From positions 1 to 64,000 of the IMG/VR virus record IMGVR_UViG_3300042894_002899: 64,000 nt of DNA; one strand, written 5' to 3'. This document shows positions 36,483 to 44,509 of the stretch, one piece after another. Source of the DNA: a virus. The notes beneath the pieces are model-generated. The model saw nothing but the letters and a program-made list of their open reading frames with translations, did not search any database and had not been told where the DNA came from. The first letter of the stretch is position 1. Each line of letters starts with the position of its first letter. The translations under genes and the position numbers were made by a program.

Positions 36483-36721
36483 CACACAAAGAATTTTACA
36501 TTTGGTTAGAAGGGTACCTTCATGGTAAACTTGAAAACAAACACATAGATATCGCACCTATTGTGGAAAAAATGGGTCAGGTAAAAGAGGAAAGAACTAA
36601 AAGTAATTTATTACCTTTCCAACACATACCAATACCGGTTAACCCATTTCCTATTAAAGATGATCCTTATAAACCACCATACGAAGTATATTGTGGAGAT
36701 AAAACACAATTAAATGATTAA
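36479..36721 (+). CDS. Small hypothetical protein (80 residues)
   Basis: This 80-residue protein has a helical first half (THKEFYIWLEGYLHGKLENK) and a Pro-rich second half (HIPIPVNPFPIKDDPYKPPY). It resembles short conserved phage proteins whose role is unknown. It overlaps both neighbours (ATGA upstream, 8 nt with the gp47-like gene downstream) and is clearly part of the recombination operon. Confidence 0.65.
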   Translation: MTHKEFYIWLEGYLHGKLENKHIDIAPIVEKMGQVKEERTKSNLLPFQHIPIPVNPFPIKDDPYKPPYEVYCGDKTQLND

Positions 36722-37493
36722 GAAACTTACACATTTTTCGGATTTACATATTCGTTTATTTAAGGATCACGACTTGTATCGCGACATTATTCGCGACATG
36801 TTGTCGCGATTCGAACAAATTAAGCCGGATAGAATAGTATTCACAGGTGATTTAGTTCATTCCAAAAATCAAATGACACCTGAACTTATTGAGATTGTTG
36901 CTTGGGTTTTAACTGAATGTTCTAAAATTGCAAAGACAATCTTGATTCCTGGTAATCACGACTTCTTGGTGAATAATACTGAACGATTGGATGCTTTATC
37001 ACCAATTATCAATTCACTAAATAGTGAAAATATTGTCTATTATAAGGATAGAGGTATCTATGAGGATGAAAATATTAGTTGGTGTGTTTATTCACAATAT
37101 CAAGGAAATATCCCACCTGATATTGTTGACGCAAAAGGAACCAAGATTGGATTGTTTCACGGACCAATTCAAGGAATGAAGACCGATCTTGGTTTTGACT
37201 TTGGTGAGGAGGCTTATGATGTTGAAAAGTTTAATGGACTTGAAACTGTTTTGTGTGGAGATATTCACAAAAGACAAGAGTTTAATTTTAAGACAGGTAA
37301 AGGATATATGATTGGAAGCCCAATTCAACAGAATATTGGTGAAAGTATCGGACGACACGGTTATGGAATTTACGATGTTGAAACAAAAGAATATTCTTAT
37401 GTTGATTTACCAAACCCAAAACCTTTTATGAAGTTCTCCATAAAATCATTTGAGGATATTGAGAATGGAACCGAAAAACTCCAAAATCTTTAA
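36714..37493 (+). CDS. Recombination nuclease subunit, gp47/SbcD/Mre11-like
   Basis: This 259-residue protein is a calcineurin-type metallophosphoesterase. Its motifs are in order: D10-L-H12 (HFSDLHIR), GDLVH at about 45-49, GNHD at 80-83, a later LFHGP, and GDIHKRQ near 180. These bind two metal ions and cut DNA ends and hairpins. The partner ATPase is the gp46-like gene at 38902. The length is a little shorter than T4 gp47 (339), with a reduced C-terminal capping part. It overlaps the coiled-coil gene that follows by 29 nt. Confidence 0.9.
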   Translation: MIKKLTHFSDLHIRLFKDHDLYRDIIRDMLSRFEQIKPDRIVFTGDLVHSKNQMTPELIEIVAWVLTECSKIAKTILIPGNHDFLVNNTERLDALSPIINSLNSENIVYYKDRGIYEDENISWCVYSQYQGNIPPDIVDAKGTKIGLFHGPIQGMKTDLGFDFGEEAYDVEKFNGLETVLCGDIHKRQEFNFKTGKGYMIGSPIQQNIGESIGRHGYGIYDVETKEYSYVDLPNPKPFMKFSIKSFEDIENGTEKLQNL

Positions 37494-38220
37494 TAAGGAA
37501 ATGATGCAGGCAGTGTCTGCATTTTGTGAATCCCAAGGAATTAAGGATATTGACCAATTTATGTATCTATGTTTTAAACAAGGATTTGACATTAAAAAGT
37601 ACGGATTGTTGGGAAAAACACTTAATGAAGGTGAAAAAGACTTAAAAACGGGTGGGATTGAAGAAAAACAGGTGGAAATTGAGGTAATTCGAGAAATACG
37701 GGTGGAAGTACCGGTTGAGGTTATCAAAGAGGTTGAAAAAGTTGTTATCCAAGAAGTCATTAAGGAAATACCTGTTGACCGAGTTGTTGAAAAGGAAGTC
37801 TATATTACGGACAATACTCAAGTAAATGAACTGTTGTTAAAAATACAACAGTTGGAAAATGAAATGTCTAAGAACAATGAAGAGCTAGATGAACTTAGAC
37901 AAGAAATTTCCACTAAAACTACCGAAATCGGTACAATTAGAGAAGAATTTTCCACTAAAGACACTGAAAACGAAAGTTTTTTCCAAAATGAAATGTCTAA
38001 AAAGAATGAAGAACTAGATGAACTTAGACAAACTTTAGACGAACTTAAGAACAACGACAAGTCAAAACTACTTCAGGACACACTCCAAAATATAAGAGGA
38101 GAACTCCAACAAAAAAACGAACAAATAAAAGAATTAGAAAAAATAAACCGAGAACTTCTTAATGGTAATACAAACCAAGCTTACCTTATGAAGGGATCAA
38201 ATTTAAATAGAAGAATATGA
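37465..38220 (+). CDS. Coiled-coil protein with Val/Glu-rich repeat
   Basis: The 251-residue frame is read from the ATG at 37465; a TTG further upstream is possible but less likely. After a helical N-terminal domain (EMMQAVSAFCESQGIKDIDQ) comes a segment of alternating Val and Glu (residues about 65-110: EIEVIREIRVEVPVEVIKEV, then EIPVDRVVEKEV). The rest is a long coiled coil (about 115-235: KIQQLENEMSKNNEELDELR). The EVPVDRIVE-type repeat also occurs in the membrane protein at 42768. It lies between the gp47- and gp46-like genes. A scaffold or tether in the recombination complex is conceivable. Confidence 0.7.
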   Translation: MEPKNSKIFNKEMMQAVSAFCESQGIKDIDQFMYLCFKQGFDIKKYGLLGKTLNEGEKDLKTGGIEEKQVEIEVIREIRVEVPVEVIKEVEKVVIQEVIKEIPVDRVVEKEVYITDNTQVNELLLKIQQLENEMSKNNEELDELRQEISTKTTEIGTIREEFSTKDTENESFFQNEMSKKNEELDELRQTLDELKNNDKSKLLQDTLQNIRGELQQKNEQIKELEKINRELLNGNTNQAYLMKGSNLNRRI

Positions 38221-38570
38221 CAACACAAATTTTAGTATGGTTCATTATGAGTTATGGATTAATGAATATCATGGTCTACGGATCGATATTTCAGGGGTTA
38301 AGAGATTTTTTGGGAAGATGGAGAGATGGTCAAAACCTACCCTTCAAACCTATCGGTAATTTTTTATCAGGATTGATTAACTGCCCATTATGTTTCTCAA
38401 CGTGGGGTGGATTTGTATTATCCGTATTGATATACTCACCAACAAATACTATATTTAATACACCTTTAATATGCTCTTGGTTCTTTGACGGAATAATGTC
38501 AGCAGGAGCAGTATGGGCAATCAATAGTGTAATCGAATGGTTTGAAGAAAATAGACCAAATAATAACTAA
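38217..38570 (+). CDS. Small membrane protein, DUF1360-like
   Basis: This 117-residue protein has about three membrane segments (near 5-25, 58-75 and 85-105). Between the first two is LINCPLCFSTWGGF, a CxxC-x3-W pattern like that of the DUF1360 family of phage and sporulation-related proteins. It overlaps the coiled-coil gene by 4 nt (ATGA). Its place inside a recombination operon suggests that replication or recombination might be tied to the membrane, but there is no direct evidence. Confidence 0.65.
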   Translation: MTTQILVWFIMSYGLMNIMVYGSIFQGLRDFLGRWRDGQNLPFKPIGNFLSGLINCPLCFSTWGGFVLSVLIYSPTNTIFNTPLICSWFFDGIMSAGAVWAINSVIEWFEENRPNNN

Positions 38571-38584
38571 TAACGTAAAGTAAA

Positions 38585-38899
38585 ATGGGTAAAAAAGCAA
38601 AAGAACACAGAGCAAAAGTTGCAAAACGAAATGCGAAATTAGCACAACAAAAATCAGGAATGCAGAAGGCATTTGATATGTTAATACAACAACAACTTGA
38701 AAAATTAAAAGAAGAGGAAATTAAGGCTCAAGTTGGTGATCAAGAATTGGATATGTCAATCATTGAAGAAAAAATTGTTGATCATGCGTTTAAATTTACA
38801 CCAAACCCTGAAGAATCTGCGAAGATCAACAAAGAATTTGAAGAAGTAGAGGTTAATGAACAACAAGTTGAGGACCAAGTTTCTGAGTTAGAAAAATAA
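38585..38899 (+). CDS. Small charged coiled-coil protein
   Basis: This 104-residue protein starts with a strongly basic segment (MGKKAKEHRAKVAKRNAKLA). It continues as a helix rich in Gln, Lys and Glu, and ends very acidic (EEVEVNEQQVEDQVSELEK). It has no known family. It sits 2 nt before the gp46-like gene, so co-translation is likely. The basic end could touch nucleic acid and the acidic end a partner. Confidence 0.6.
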   Translation: MGKKAKEHRAKVAKRNAKLAQQKSGMQKAFDMLIQQQLEKLKEEEIKAQVGDQELDMSIIEEKIVDHAFKFTPNPEESAKINKEFEEVEVNEQQVEDQVSELEK

Positions 38900-38901
38900 A
38901 A

Positions 38902-41274
38902 ATGGATTTATTCAATCCACCAAAAACATTTAATTACAACATTATGATAGAGGATTTGGACTTTTCTTTATATGAAAACCCAATTATACAAGTTGTATGG
39001 GAAGATTTACCGGAAAACTTTACACAAGATAAGATTAAAAGTGTAAAACATTACTTCTCCAAGAAGTATAATACGACCAACGTAAACGTTCTCACAAAGG
39101 CTAAAAACGTCGAGACTGATACAATGCAGAGTATTGATGTTTCGGTAAATATTGCTGACGAGAACTACCAATTAGACTTGTTAAAAAGTTTCCTTGAATC
39201 AAAAGGATATAAAGATAAAGTCGATGATGTCTTATCAATCAATAAAATGGTTGATAATAAAATGTCTGGTGATGAAGAAAATCAAGCTCAGTTTAAGAAA
39301 TGGTATATCCGTAATATCGAGTTCTCAAACTTCTTATCTTATGGTGAAAATCAAAAGTTAGATTTTGATAAATTAAATGGTATTGTAGTAGTTGAATCAG
39401 ATCCACCTAACTTCGGAGGTAAAACCGTACTTACGGTGGATCTTTTAATGTTCTTGTTCTTTAACGAAACAACTAAGACATCTAAGGCTGAGGAAATATT
39501 TAATAGATTCTCAAACAAAGATGTTGTTTCTGTTAAGGGTGAAATTACAATCGACGGAGAGGACTATATCATTGTTAGAAAGATCGAAAGAAAGTTATCC
39601 AAGAAAAGTGAATGGAATGTTAAGACCGAATTAGACTTCTTTAAAAAATTATCAGATGGTAGTTTGTTGAACTTTACTGGAGAACAAAGAAGAGAAACTG
39701 AAGCATTTATTAAAACCTCAATCGGAACAAAAGAAGACTTCTTAATGACGATCCTTACAACAGGATCAAACCTTGAAGAGTTATTAGAGTCAAAACCAAC
39801 AGCCAGAGGTCAAGTACTATCTCGTTTTATGGGTCTTGAGTTTTTGAAGAAAAAAGAAGAGGTTGCAAAAGAGATCTACGGTGAGTTCTCAAAACAAAAG
39901 TTGTCTAATGTGTATTCATCTGAACAACTAAAAGATGATATTACAACACACGAGACATCTATCCAATCACTCAACACTCAAATCGAGGAAAGTAAAAAAG
40001 ACTTGACGAATGTTGAAGAAGCCATCATTAAAGGTAAATCCTATCGTGATGATATGTTGAAGAAAAAACATTCGAACATCGATCAAGAAATTAGTAGATT
40101 AAACCCAACCCAAGTTCAGGAGGAGATCAATACGATTGATTTCGAAAAGAAAGGATATATCTCTAAAATCAACGAACTTAAAGTTGTTGAACCATCTGAG
40201 TTTTACCATGAGGATAAACACGATGAGGTTAAAGAACAATATAATGAGGTCTATAAGGAGATTGTTCAGATTGATACTGAGATTGCTTCGATTAATAAAT
40301 TGAAGTCTGAAGTTGAGGGTGGAATTAAATGTGGTCACTGTGGAATTGAGTTGATGAACGCATCAATCACAAACGCCAAAATTGCCGAACTTGATGGATA
40401 TATCCGTCATAAAGAGGAGAAAACCAAGTTAATGCAGGACTTATCCGTCAAAGAACAAAGTTTTGTTCAGTTGAAAAAAGAATTTGATGAGTATGAGAAA
40501 AACAAACTTGTTAGAGAGAAATATGAGGTGTCGGTTGAAAGTTGTGATTTGAAGATAAGTGCTTTGAATGACAAACTTAAAAGATGGGGAGAGATTCAGG
40601 ATAAGATCCAAGAGAACCAAAAGATTGATGGTCAGTTGATTAAAGCGGATTTAAGACTTGAGGAACTTGAAAGAGAGAAAACCAGAGTAAACTCAGTAAT
40701 TACAAATAATGAGTTCTCAATTAAAGGGTTAGAGGAGAAAATCGAAAACAATAAGAAAACTATTGTTAAGATCAAAGAAGAGGAAGAAAAGGAAAAAATC
40801 TATAAGATATACCTCGAAGCTTACGGTAAAAATGGAGTTTCTAAAATCATAATGAAAACTATGATGCCCCTCATTAATTCTGAATTACAAAGGTTAATGG
40901 AAGACTCATGTTACTTCAAACTTGAAATTAGAATATCTGAAAAAAATGAAGTTGAATTCATTCAAATTGATAATGGTACGGGAATTGAAAAGTTAATGAC
41001 AAGTGGGTCTGGTTTTGAGAAGACGATATCATCTTTAGCTTTGAGATCTGTAATGACTAAGATTTGTACTCTCCCAACTCCAAATTTGGTAATTATGGAT
41101 GAGGTATTCGGAAAAGTATCTCCTGACAACTACGACATGTTGTATGAGTTCTTTGTTAAAGTGAAAAATTACTTTGAGAAAGTGTTCATTATATCTCACT
41201 CTAATCTAATTAACCAATGGGGTGAGCATGTTGTAAAAATCAGTAAAGAAAACAATATTTCAAAAGTTTTATAA
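38902..41274 (+). CDS. Recombination ATPase subunit, gp46/SbcC/Rad50-like
   Basis: This 790-residue protein is an SMC-type ATPase that drives the gp47-type nuclease. An extra ~130-residue N-terminal domain precedes the head. The head starts at IRNIEFSNFLSYGENQKLDF and has a Walker A-like loop SDPPNFGGKT (about 166-175), which lacks the usual first Gly. Two coiled-coil arms flank a zinc hook, KCGHC (about 476-480). The signature helix is SGSGFEKTISSLALR (about 698-712) and Walker B is LVIMDEVFG, followed by FIISHSN. Length and plan fit the family apart from the N-terminal extension. It ends the recombination block before a new promoter. Confidence 0.9.
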   Translation: MDLFNPPKTFNYNIMIEDLDFSLYENPIIQVVWEDLPENFTQDKIKSVKHYFSKKYNTTNVNVLTKAKNVETDTMQSIDVSVNIADENYQLDLLKSFLESKGYKDKVDDVLSINKMVDNKMSGDEENQAQFKKWYIRNIEFSNFLSYGENQKLDFDKLNGIVVVESDPPNFGGKTVLTVDLLMFLFFNETTKTSKAEEIFNRFSNKDVVSVKGEITIDGEDYIIVRKIERKLSKKSEWNVKTELDFFKKLSDGSLLNFTGEQRRETEAFIKTSIGTKEDFLMTILTTGSNLEELLESKPTARGQVLSRFMGLEFLKKKEEVAKEIYGEFSKQKLSNVYSSEQLKDDITTHETSIQSLNTQIEESKKDLTNVEEAIIKGKSYRDDMLKKKHSNIDQEISRLNPTQVQEEINTIDFEKKGYISKINELKVVEPSEFYHEDKHDEVKEQYNEVYKEIVQIDTEIASINKLKSEVEGGIKCGHCGIELMNASITNAKIAELDGYIRHKEEKTKLMQDLSVKEQSFVQLKKEFDEYEKNKLVREKYEVSVESCDLKISALNDKLKRWGEIQDKIQENQKIDGQLIKADLRLEELEREKTRVNSVITNNEFSIKGLEEKIENNKKTIVKIKEEEEKEKIYKIYLEAYGKNGVSKIIMKTMMPLINSELQRLMEDSCYFKLEIRISEKNEVEFIQIDNGTGIEKLMTSGSGFEKTISSLALRSVMTKICTLPTPNLVIMDEVFGKVSPDNYDMLYEFFVKVKNYFEKVFIISHSNLINQWGEHVVKISKENNISKVL

Positions 41275-41303
41275 AAAAATAGAACGAATCCCAATTTTAT
41301 ACG

Positions 41304-41311
41304 TATATTTG
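41304..41311 (+). promoter_or_regulatory. TATATTTG, candidate host-type -7 element
   Basis: TATATTTG matches the Bacteroidota TAnnTTTG element and lies 22 nt before the ATG at 41334, in a 59-nt gap. A clear TTG partner about 20 nt upstream is missing, so this is weaker than the Dam-type promoters. Confidence 0.45.
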
Positions 41312-41333
41312 TAGAACATTCTAAACGCAACAT

Positions 41334-41861
41334 ATGAATTACTTACTTTTTGTTTATTACGATGATACCGTAAAAGAATCAGAAGAAAAAACAAATCAAA
41401 TCGCAGGGCAAATCGCCGATGTCATGACCTCTAAAGAGATCAAGTTCATGTTTGGAGATAAACACGCAATCTATCACTTCGCATCAGATCTATCTTTGAG
41501 TGAGATGGGAGAACTATTAAATATCATCTCATTTGAGGTGACAGGATTTGAGTTTTTCCTAACACAAAAAACAAAACACAATTTCTCAAATTTCCCTGAG
41601 GAAAATGTAGAACATTTACTATCTTTGAGAAAGACCACACCAAAGAAAAAAACCGCACCAGTAAAACCAGGTCTAAGAACTAATGACATTCGTGGTGGTG
41701 AGAGCTTTTTTGATATTGCAGATCTTATTTTAAACATAAAAAGACCTGAGGTGTGTAATCTTACACTTGATGAATTACTTGATAAAATGGTAGATCAAGG
41801 AGTTGACTCACTCACAGAATTAGAAAAGAAGAAGTTAGAGGAATATTCAAAATCAATTTAA
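41334..41861 (+). CDS. Hypothetical protein upstream of the sigma factor
   Basis: This 175-residue protein has no named family. The first ~95 residues form an alpha/beta domain (MNYLLFVYYDDTVKESEEKT, then IKFMFGDKHAIYHFASDLSL). A basic linker follows (TTPKKKTAPVKPG). The last 35 residues (LTLDELLDKMVDQGVDSLTE, then LEKKKLEEYS) follow a short helix-pair motif often found at the C-terminus of Bacteroidota proteins (LLDKI..G..SLT..E...L). It is 9 nt before the sigma factor, so it may act with it, for example as a partner or regulator; that is only a positional argument. Confidence 0.65.
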   Translation: MNYLLFVYYDDTVKESEEKTNQIAGQIADVMTSKEIKFMFGDKHAIYHFASDLSLSEMGELLNIISFEVTGFEFFLTQKTKHNFSNFPEENVEHLLSLRKTTPKKKTAPVKPGLRTNDIRGGESFFDIADLILNIKRPEVCNLTLDELLDKMVDQGVDSLTELEKKKLEEYSKSI

Positions 41862-41870
41862 TAGACATAT

Positions 41871-42671
41871 ATGAAAGACAAAAGTACAGGAGCACCTATC
41901 AATCAGGATGAGATTTACCACTACCTTAAAGACATTAGAAAGATTAAGGTAATGACCGCAGAACGTGAGCGTTATTTGGCGACACGTATGAAGTCTAACG
42001 ATCTCACCTTGACCGAGAAGCAACAGATTGAAGAGGAGTTATTGACGGGTAACCTTCGTTTTGTTATCACCGTTGCAAAACAATATCAAAATCAAGGTTT
42101 GGATCTTTCGGACCTTATTGCTGAAGGTAATCTTGGTTTGATGAAAGCAATCAAAAACTTTGATTGGCACAAAGACCTACGTTTTATATCATATGCGGTA
42201 TGGTGGGTAAAACAATCGATTATTCAGTCACTTAACGACAATTCAAGAACAATCCGTCTCCCAGTCAACGTTGTCCAAGATTTACACAAAGCCAAGAAGG
42301 AGGTTGAACAAACAGGTAAGAAGTTGGACGACAAATTCACAACATTACCTTCAATCATAGATCTTGATATGAACATCAACGAAGAAGGTGATACTTTGGT
42401 GGATATGATTGAGAATAAGGACGCTTTGGCACCTGACGCAGCTTTCCATACCAAAGACATACTTAAAGACAAACTAATGGGTCTATTGAATGTCTTAGAT
42501 GAAAGAGAGAAGATCATAATCGGTGATTACTTTGGTTTGACAGGTACACCAAGAACTTTAGAGGACATTGGTTCTGATTTTGGTTTGACTAAAGAACGTG
42601 TCCGTCAAATTAAAGAAAAGGCACTTCGTAGATTACGAAATGATTCTTCAGAATTATTTGATTATCTATAA
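41871..42671 (+). CDS. Sigma-70 family RNA polymerase sigma factor
   Basis: This 266-residue sigma factor resembles the Bacteroidota primary sigma, not T4 gp55. Region 1.2 lies at about 10-50. Region 2 is nearly complete: NLRFVITVAKQYQNQGLDLS, then DLIAEGNLGLMKAIKNFDW and LRFISYAVWWVKQSIIQSL (about 61-128), with the aromatic residues that melt the -10 element. Region 3 is present, and region 4 (TLEDIGSDFGLTKERVRQIK, about 226-245) has the helix-turn-helix that reads the upstream element. It should redirect host RNA polymerase to phage promoters, perhaps the TATTTAT sites seen here. A terminator follows. Confidence 0.95.
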   Translation: MKDKSTGAPINQDEIYHYLKDIRKIKVMTAERERYLATRMKSNDLTLTEKQQIEEELLTGNLRFVITVAKQYQNQGLDLSDLIAEGNLGLMKAIKNFDWHKDLRFISYAVWWVKQSIIQSLNDNSRTIRLPVNVVQDLHKAKKEVEQTGKKLDDKFTTLPSIIDLDMNINEEGDTLVDMIENKDALAPDAAFHTKDILKDKLMGLLNVLDEREKIIIGDYFGLTGTPRTLEDIGSDFGLTKERVRQIKEKALRRLRNDSSELFDYL

Positions 42672-42676
42672 AATTA

Positions 42677-42709
42677 ACCCCACCTACAAGTGGGGTTTTT
42701 TATTTTATC
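42677..42709 (+). terminator. Rho-independent terminator after the sigma gene
   Basis: AACCCCAC (42677-42684) pairs with GTGGGGTT (42691-42698), 6-nt loop, then a T-rich run. Confidence 0.92.
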
Positions 42710-42743
42710 CCATTTCTATTTCCTTATCTTATTGTTTTTTGGA

Positions 42744-42750
42744 TATTTAT
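42744..42750 (+). promoter_or_regulatory. TATTTAT motif
   Basis: GGATATTTAT lies after a terminator and 17 nt before the ATG at 42768, so the following operon needs a promoter here. Confidence 0.5.
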
Positions 42751-42767
42751 GAAATAAAACAATTTAA

Positions 42768-43913
42768 ATGAATAAGAAATTTTTGCCTTGGTTTTTACTT
42801 TTTTGTGCTATCGGTCTATCGGGAACTGCAGCATATTATAGTGTAATTGGACTCTCAATCATATTTTCGGCGGTTGCCATTCCTGTTATCATAATGGGAT
42901 CATTCTTGGAAATCTCCAAGATTGCAATTGCAACATACTTACATGATAAGTGGAAAGAAACTTATGGACTTCTAAAGATCTATTTAACCACCGCTTTAGT
43001 TACCCTATCCATACTCACTTCAATCGGTATATACGGGTTATTATCCACAGGATTCCAACAAAATATTGCAGGTCTCGAGATTAATAACAAAAAGATTGAA
43101 AACATCGAAGTTAAAAAAGAGAGATTTAATGTTATTAAATTAGACTACCAAAAAGATAAGGAATCTTTAGATAAAGACATTACAAATTTACGAAATGCTT
43201 TATCGAACAACACCACAACTCAAAGTGTTGATAGAACTACAGGACAAGTAATTACACGAGCAAATGGTGGTAATAGAAAGGCATTTGAAACACAATTAAA
43301 GATTGCTCAAGAGAGTAGAGATGTGGTATCGAAGAAAATTGAGTCTTTAAATGATAGTATCACAAGTTTAGATCTTGAAGTATTGGACCTAACCTCAGCC
43401 GAAATTGAGTCAGGTGAGTTGGGGGCAATCAAATACTTGAGTGAGATTACAGGTTGGGACATTAAAAAAACAGCTAACTTTTTTATACTTATGTTAGTTT
43501 TTGTTTTTGATCCTTTGGCAATTGCTTTGGTAATATCAACAAACCAAGCATTTAAGAAATTTAGACAAAAAGATGGTGAGGATGTTCAGGTTAAAACTGA
43601 AATTGTTGAAGTTGAGGTTATTAAAGAAGTACCGGTGGATCGAATTGTTGAGGTTGAAGTACCTGTAGATAGAATTGTTGAAGTTGAAGTACCTGTAGAC
43701 AGAATTGTTGAAGTTGAAGTACCTGTAGATCGAATTGTTGAGATCGTTAGAGAAGTACCAGTTGAAGTAGAAGTACCTGTAGAGGTACCATTCAAGTACT
43801 ATGTTAATGATAACGGTCAAGTGTTTGATGAAGAAGGAAATGAAGTTGACATAAGACTATTCAACAAAAAACTAGAAGAGGTTGAAAGACGAGTATTATC
43901 TTATAAAAAATAA
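42768..43913 (+). CDS. Membrane protein with periplasmic coiled coil and Val/Glu repeat tail
   Basis: This 381-residue protein has two hydrophobic segments at about 4-50 and another at 70-93. A long coiled-coil domain follows (about 100-220), then a fourth membrane segment (ANFFILMLVFVFDPLAIALV, about 237-256). After it comes a tail with four near-identical 10-residue units (EVEVPVDRIV) and related EVPVEV steps, ending in a short folded part. The plan resembles DUF4407-type membrane proteins (FVFDPLAIAL). It heads the operon with the amidase and spanin-like genes. A role in lysis control or in anchoring a complex to the inner membrane is possible. Confidence 0.72.
   Translation: MNKKFLPWFLLFCAIGLSGTAAYYSVIGLSIIFSAVAIPVIIMGSFLEISKIAIATYLHDKWKETYGLLKIYLTTALVTLSILTSIGIYGLLSTGFQQNIAGLEINNKKIENIEVKKERFNVIKLDYQKDKESLDKDITNLRNALSNNTTTQSVDRTTGQVITRANGGNRKAFETQLKIAQESRDVVSKKIESLNDSITSLDLEVLDLTSAEIESGELGAIKYLSEITGWDIKKTANFFILMLVFVFDPLAIALVISTNQAFKKFRQKDGEDVQVKTEIVEVEVIKEVPVDRIVEVEVPVDRIVEVEVPVDRIVEVEVPVDRIVEIVREVPVEVEVPVEVPFKYYVNDNGQVFDEEGNEVDIRLFNKKLEEVERRVLSYKK
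43616..43794 (+). repeat. 30-bp tandem coding repeat (EVEVPVDRIV)
   Basis: Four copies of a ~30-bp unit, roughly GTAGATAGAATTGTTGAAGT and ten more bases, encode EVEVPVDRIV. Copies differ mainly at third codon positions, so the peptide is conserved while the DNA drifts, which points to selection on the protein. Confidence 0.85.
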
Positions 43914-43915
43914 GT

Positions 43916-44509
43916 ATGGAGATTATTGATAATGTTGTTGAGACCAAATTTGAAAATGGGATCAAAAAAATACAAATTGTATTAACACACACCTCAAGAA
44001 CTTTATTTGATTATATGGTTTCGATCAAATATAGATTTGGTGGTAAACCGGTAAGATTACCTCATTATGTTATTGGTAGGGATGGTAAGGTGATTAACTT
44101 ATTGAACGACGATACTAACTGTAGATTTACCAATAACGATAGGATTAATGAAAAGGCAATCATTATTTCTTTGGAAAATTTGGGTTGGTTAGAAAAAGAA
44201 CCGCTAAAACAACATCACATAAACTGGATTGGTAATATTTATAAAGAGAAAGTTGTAGATCGTAAGTGGAGAGACTACTTTTTTTGGCATCCATATACAG
44301 ATATTCAGTTGGAAAAAACTGCAGAACTCTGTAAAGAATTGTCAGAAAAACATGGTATTAAACTTAAATGTGTGGGACACAATACCAAGGTAAAAGGTGT
44401 TGAATCTTTTTTGGGTATATTAACAAGATCAAACTTTGATGAATTTGCCACAGACTTAAGTCCGGCATTTGATTTTGAGAAATTTAATAAGTTATTAGAA
44501 GATGAATAA
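43916..44509 (+). CDS. N-acetylmuramoyl-L-alanine amidase (endolysin)
   Basis: This 197-residue protein fits the amidase_2 / T7 lysozyme family, which cuts the amide bond between MurNAc and the peptide. H25 in IVLTHTS is the first zinc ligand. LPHYVIGRDGKVINLL is the conserved core strand. AIIISLENLGWL is the next. VGHNTKVKGVE supplies the second His, and DLSPAFDFEKF matches the DPGxxF end that gives the third ligand region. No signal peptide is present, so a holin or other route is needed to reach the wall. It overlaps the next gene by 8 nt in a lysis-like operon. Confidence 0.88.
   Translation: MEIIDNVVETKFENGIKKIQIVLTHTSRTLFDYMVSIKYRFGGKPVRLPHYVIGRDGKVINLLNDDTNCRFTNNDRINEKAIIISLENLGWLEKEPLKQHHINWIGNIYKEKVVDRKWRDYFFWHPYTDIQLEKTAELCKELSEKHGIKLKCVGHNTKVKGVESFLGILTRSNFDEFATDLSPAFDFEKFNKLLEDE

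Noticed and set aside
43536-43820. Minus-strand open frames opposite the EVPVDRIV repeat
   Set aside because: They mirror a tandem repeat (YRYFNFNNS pattern) on the antisense of a clear gene, with no promoter and no recognisable domain.
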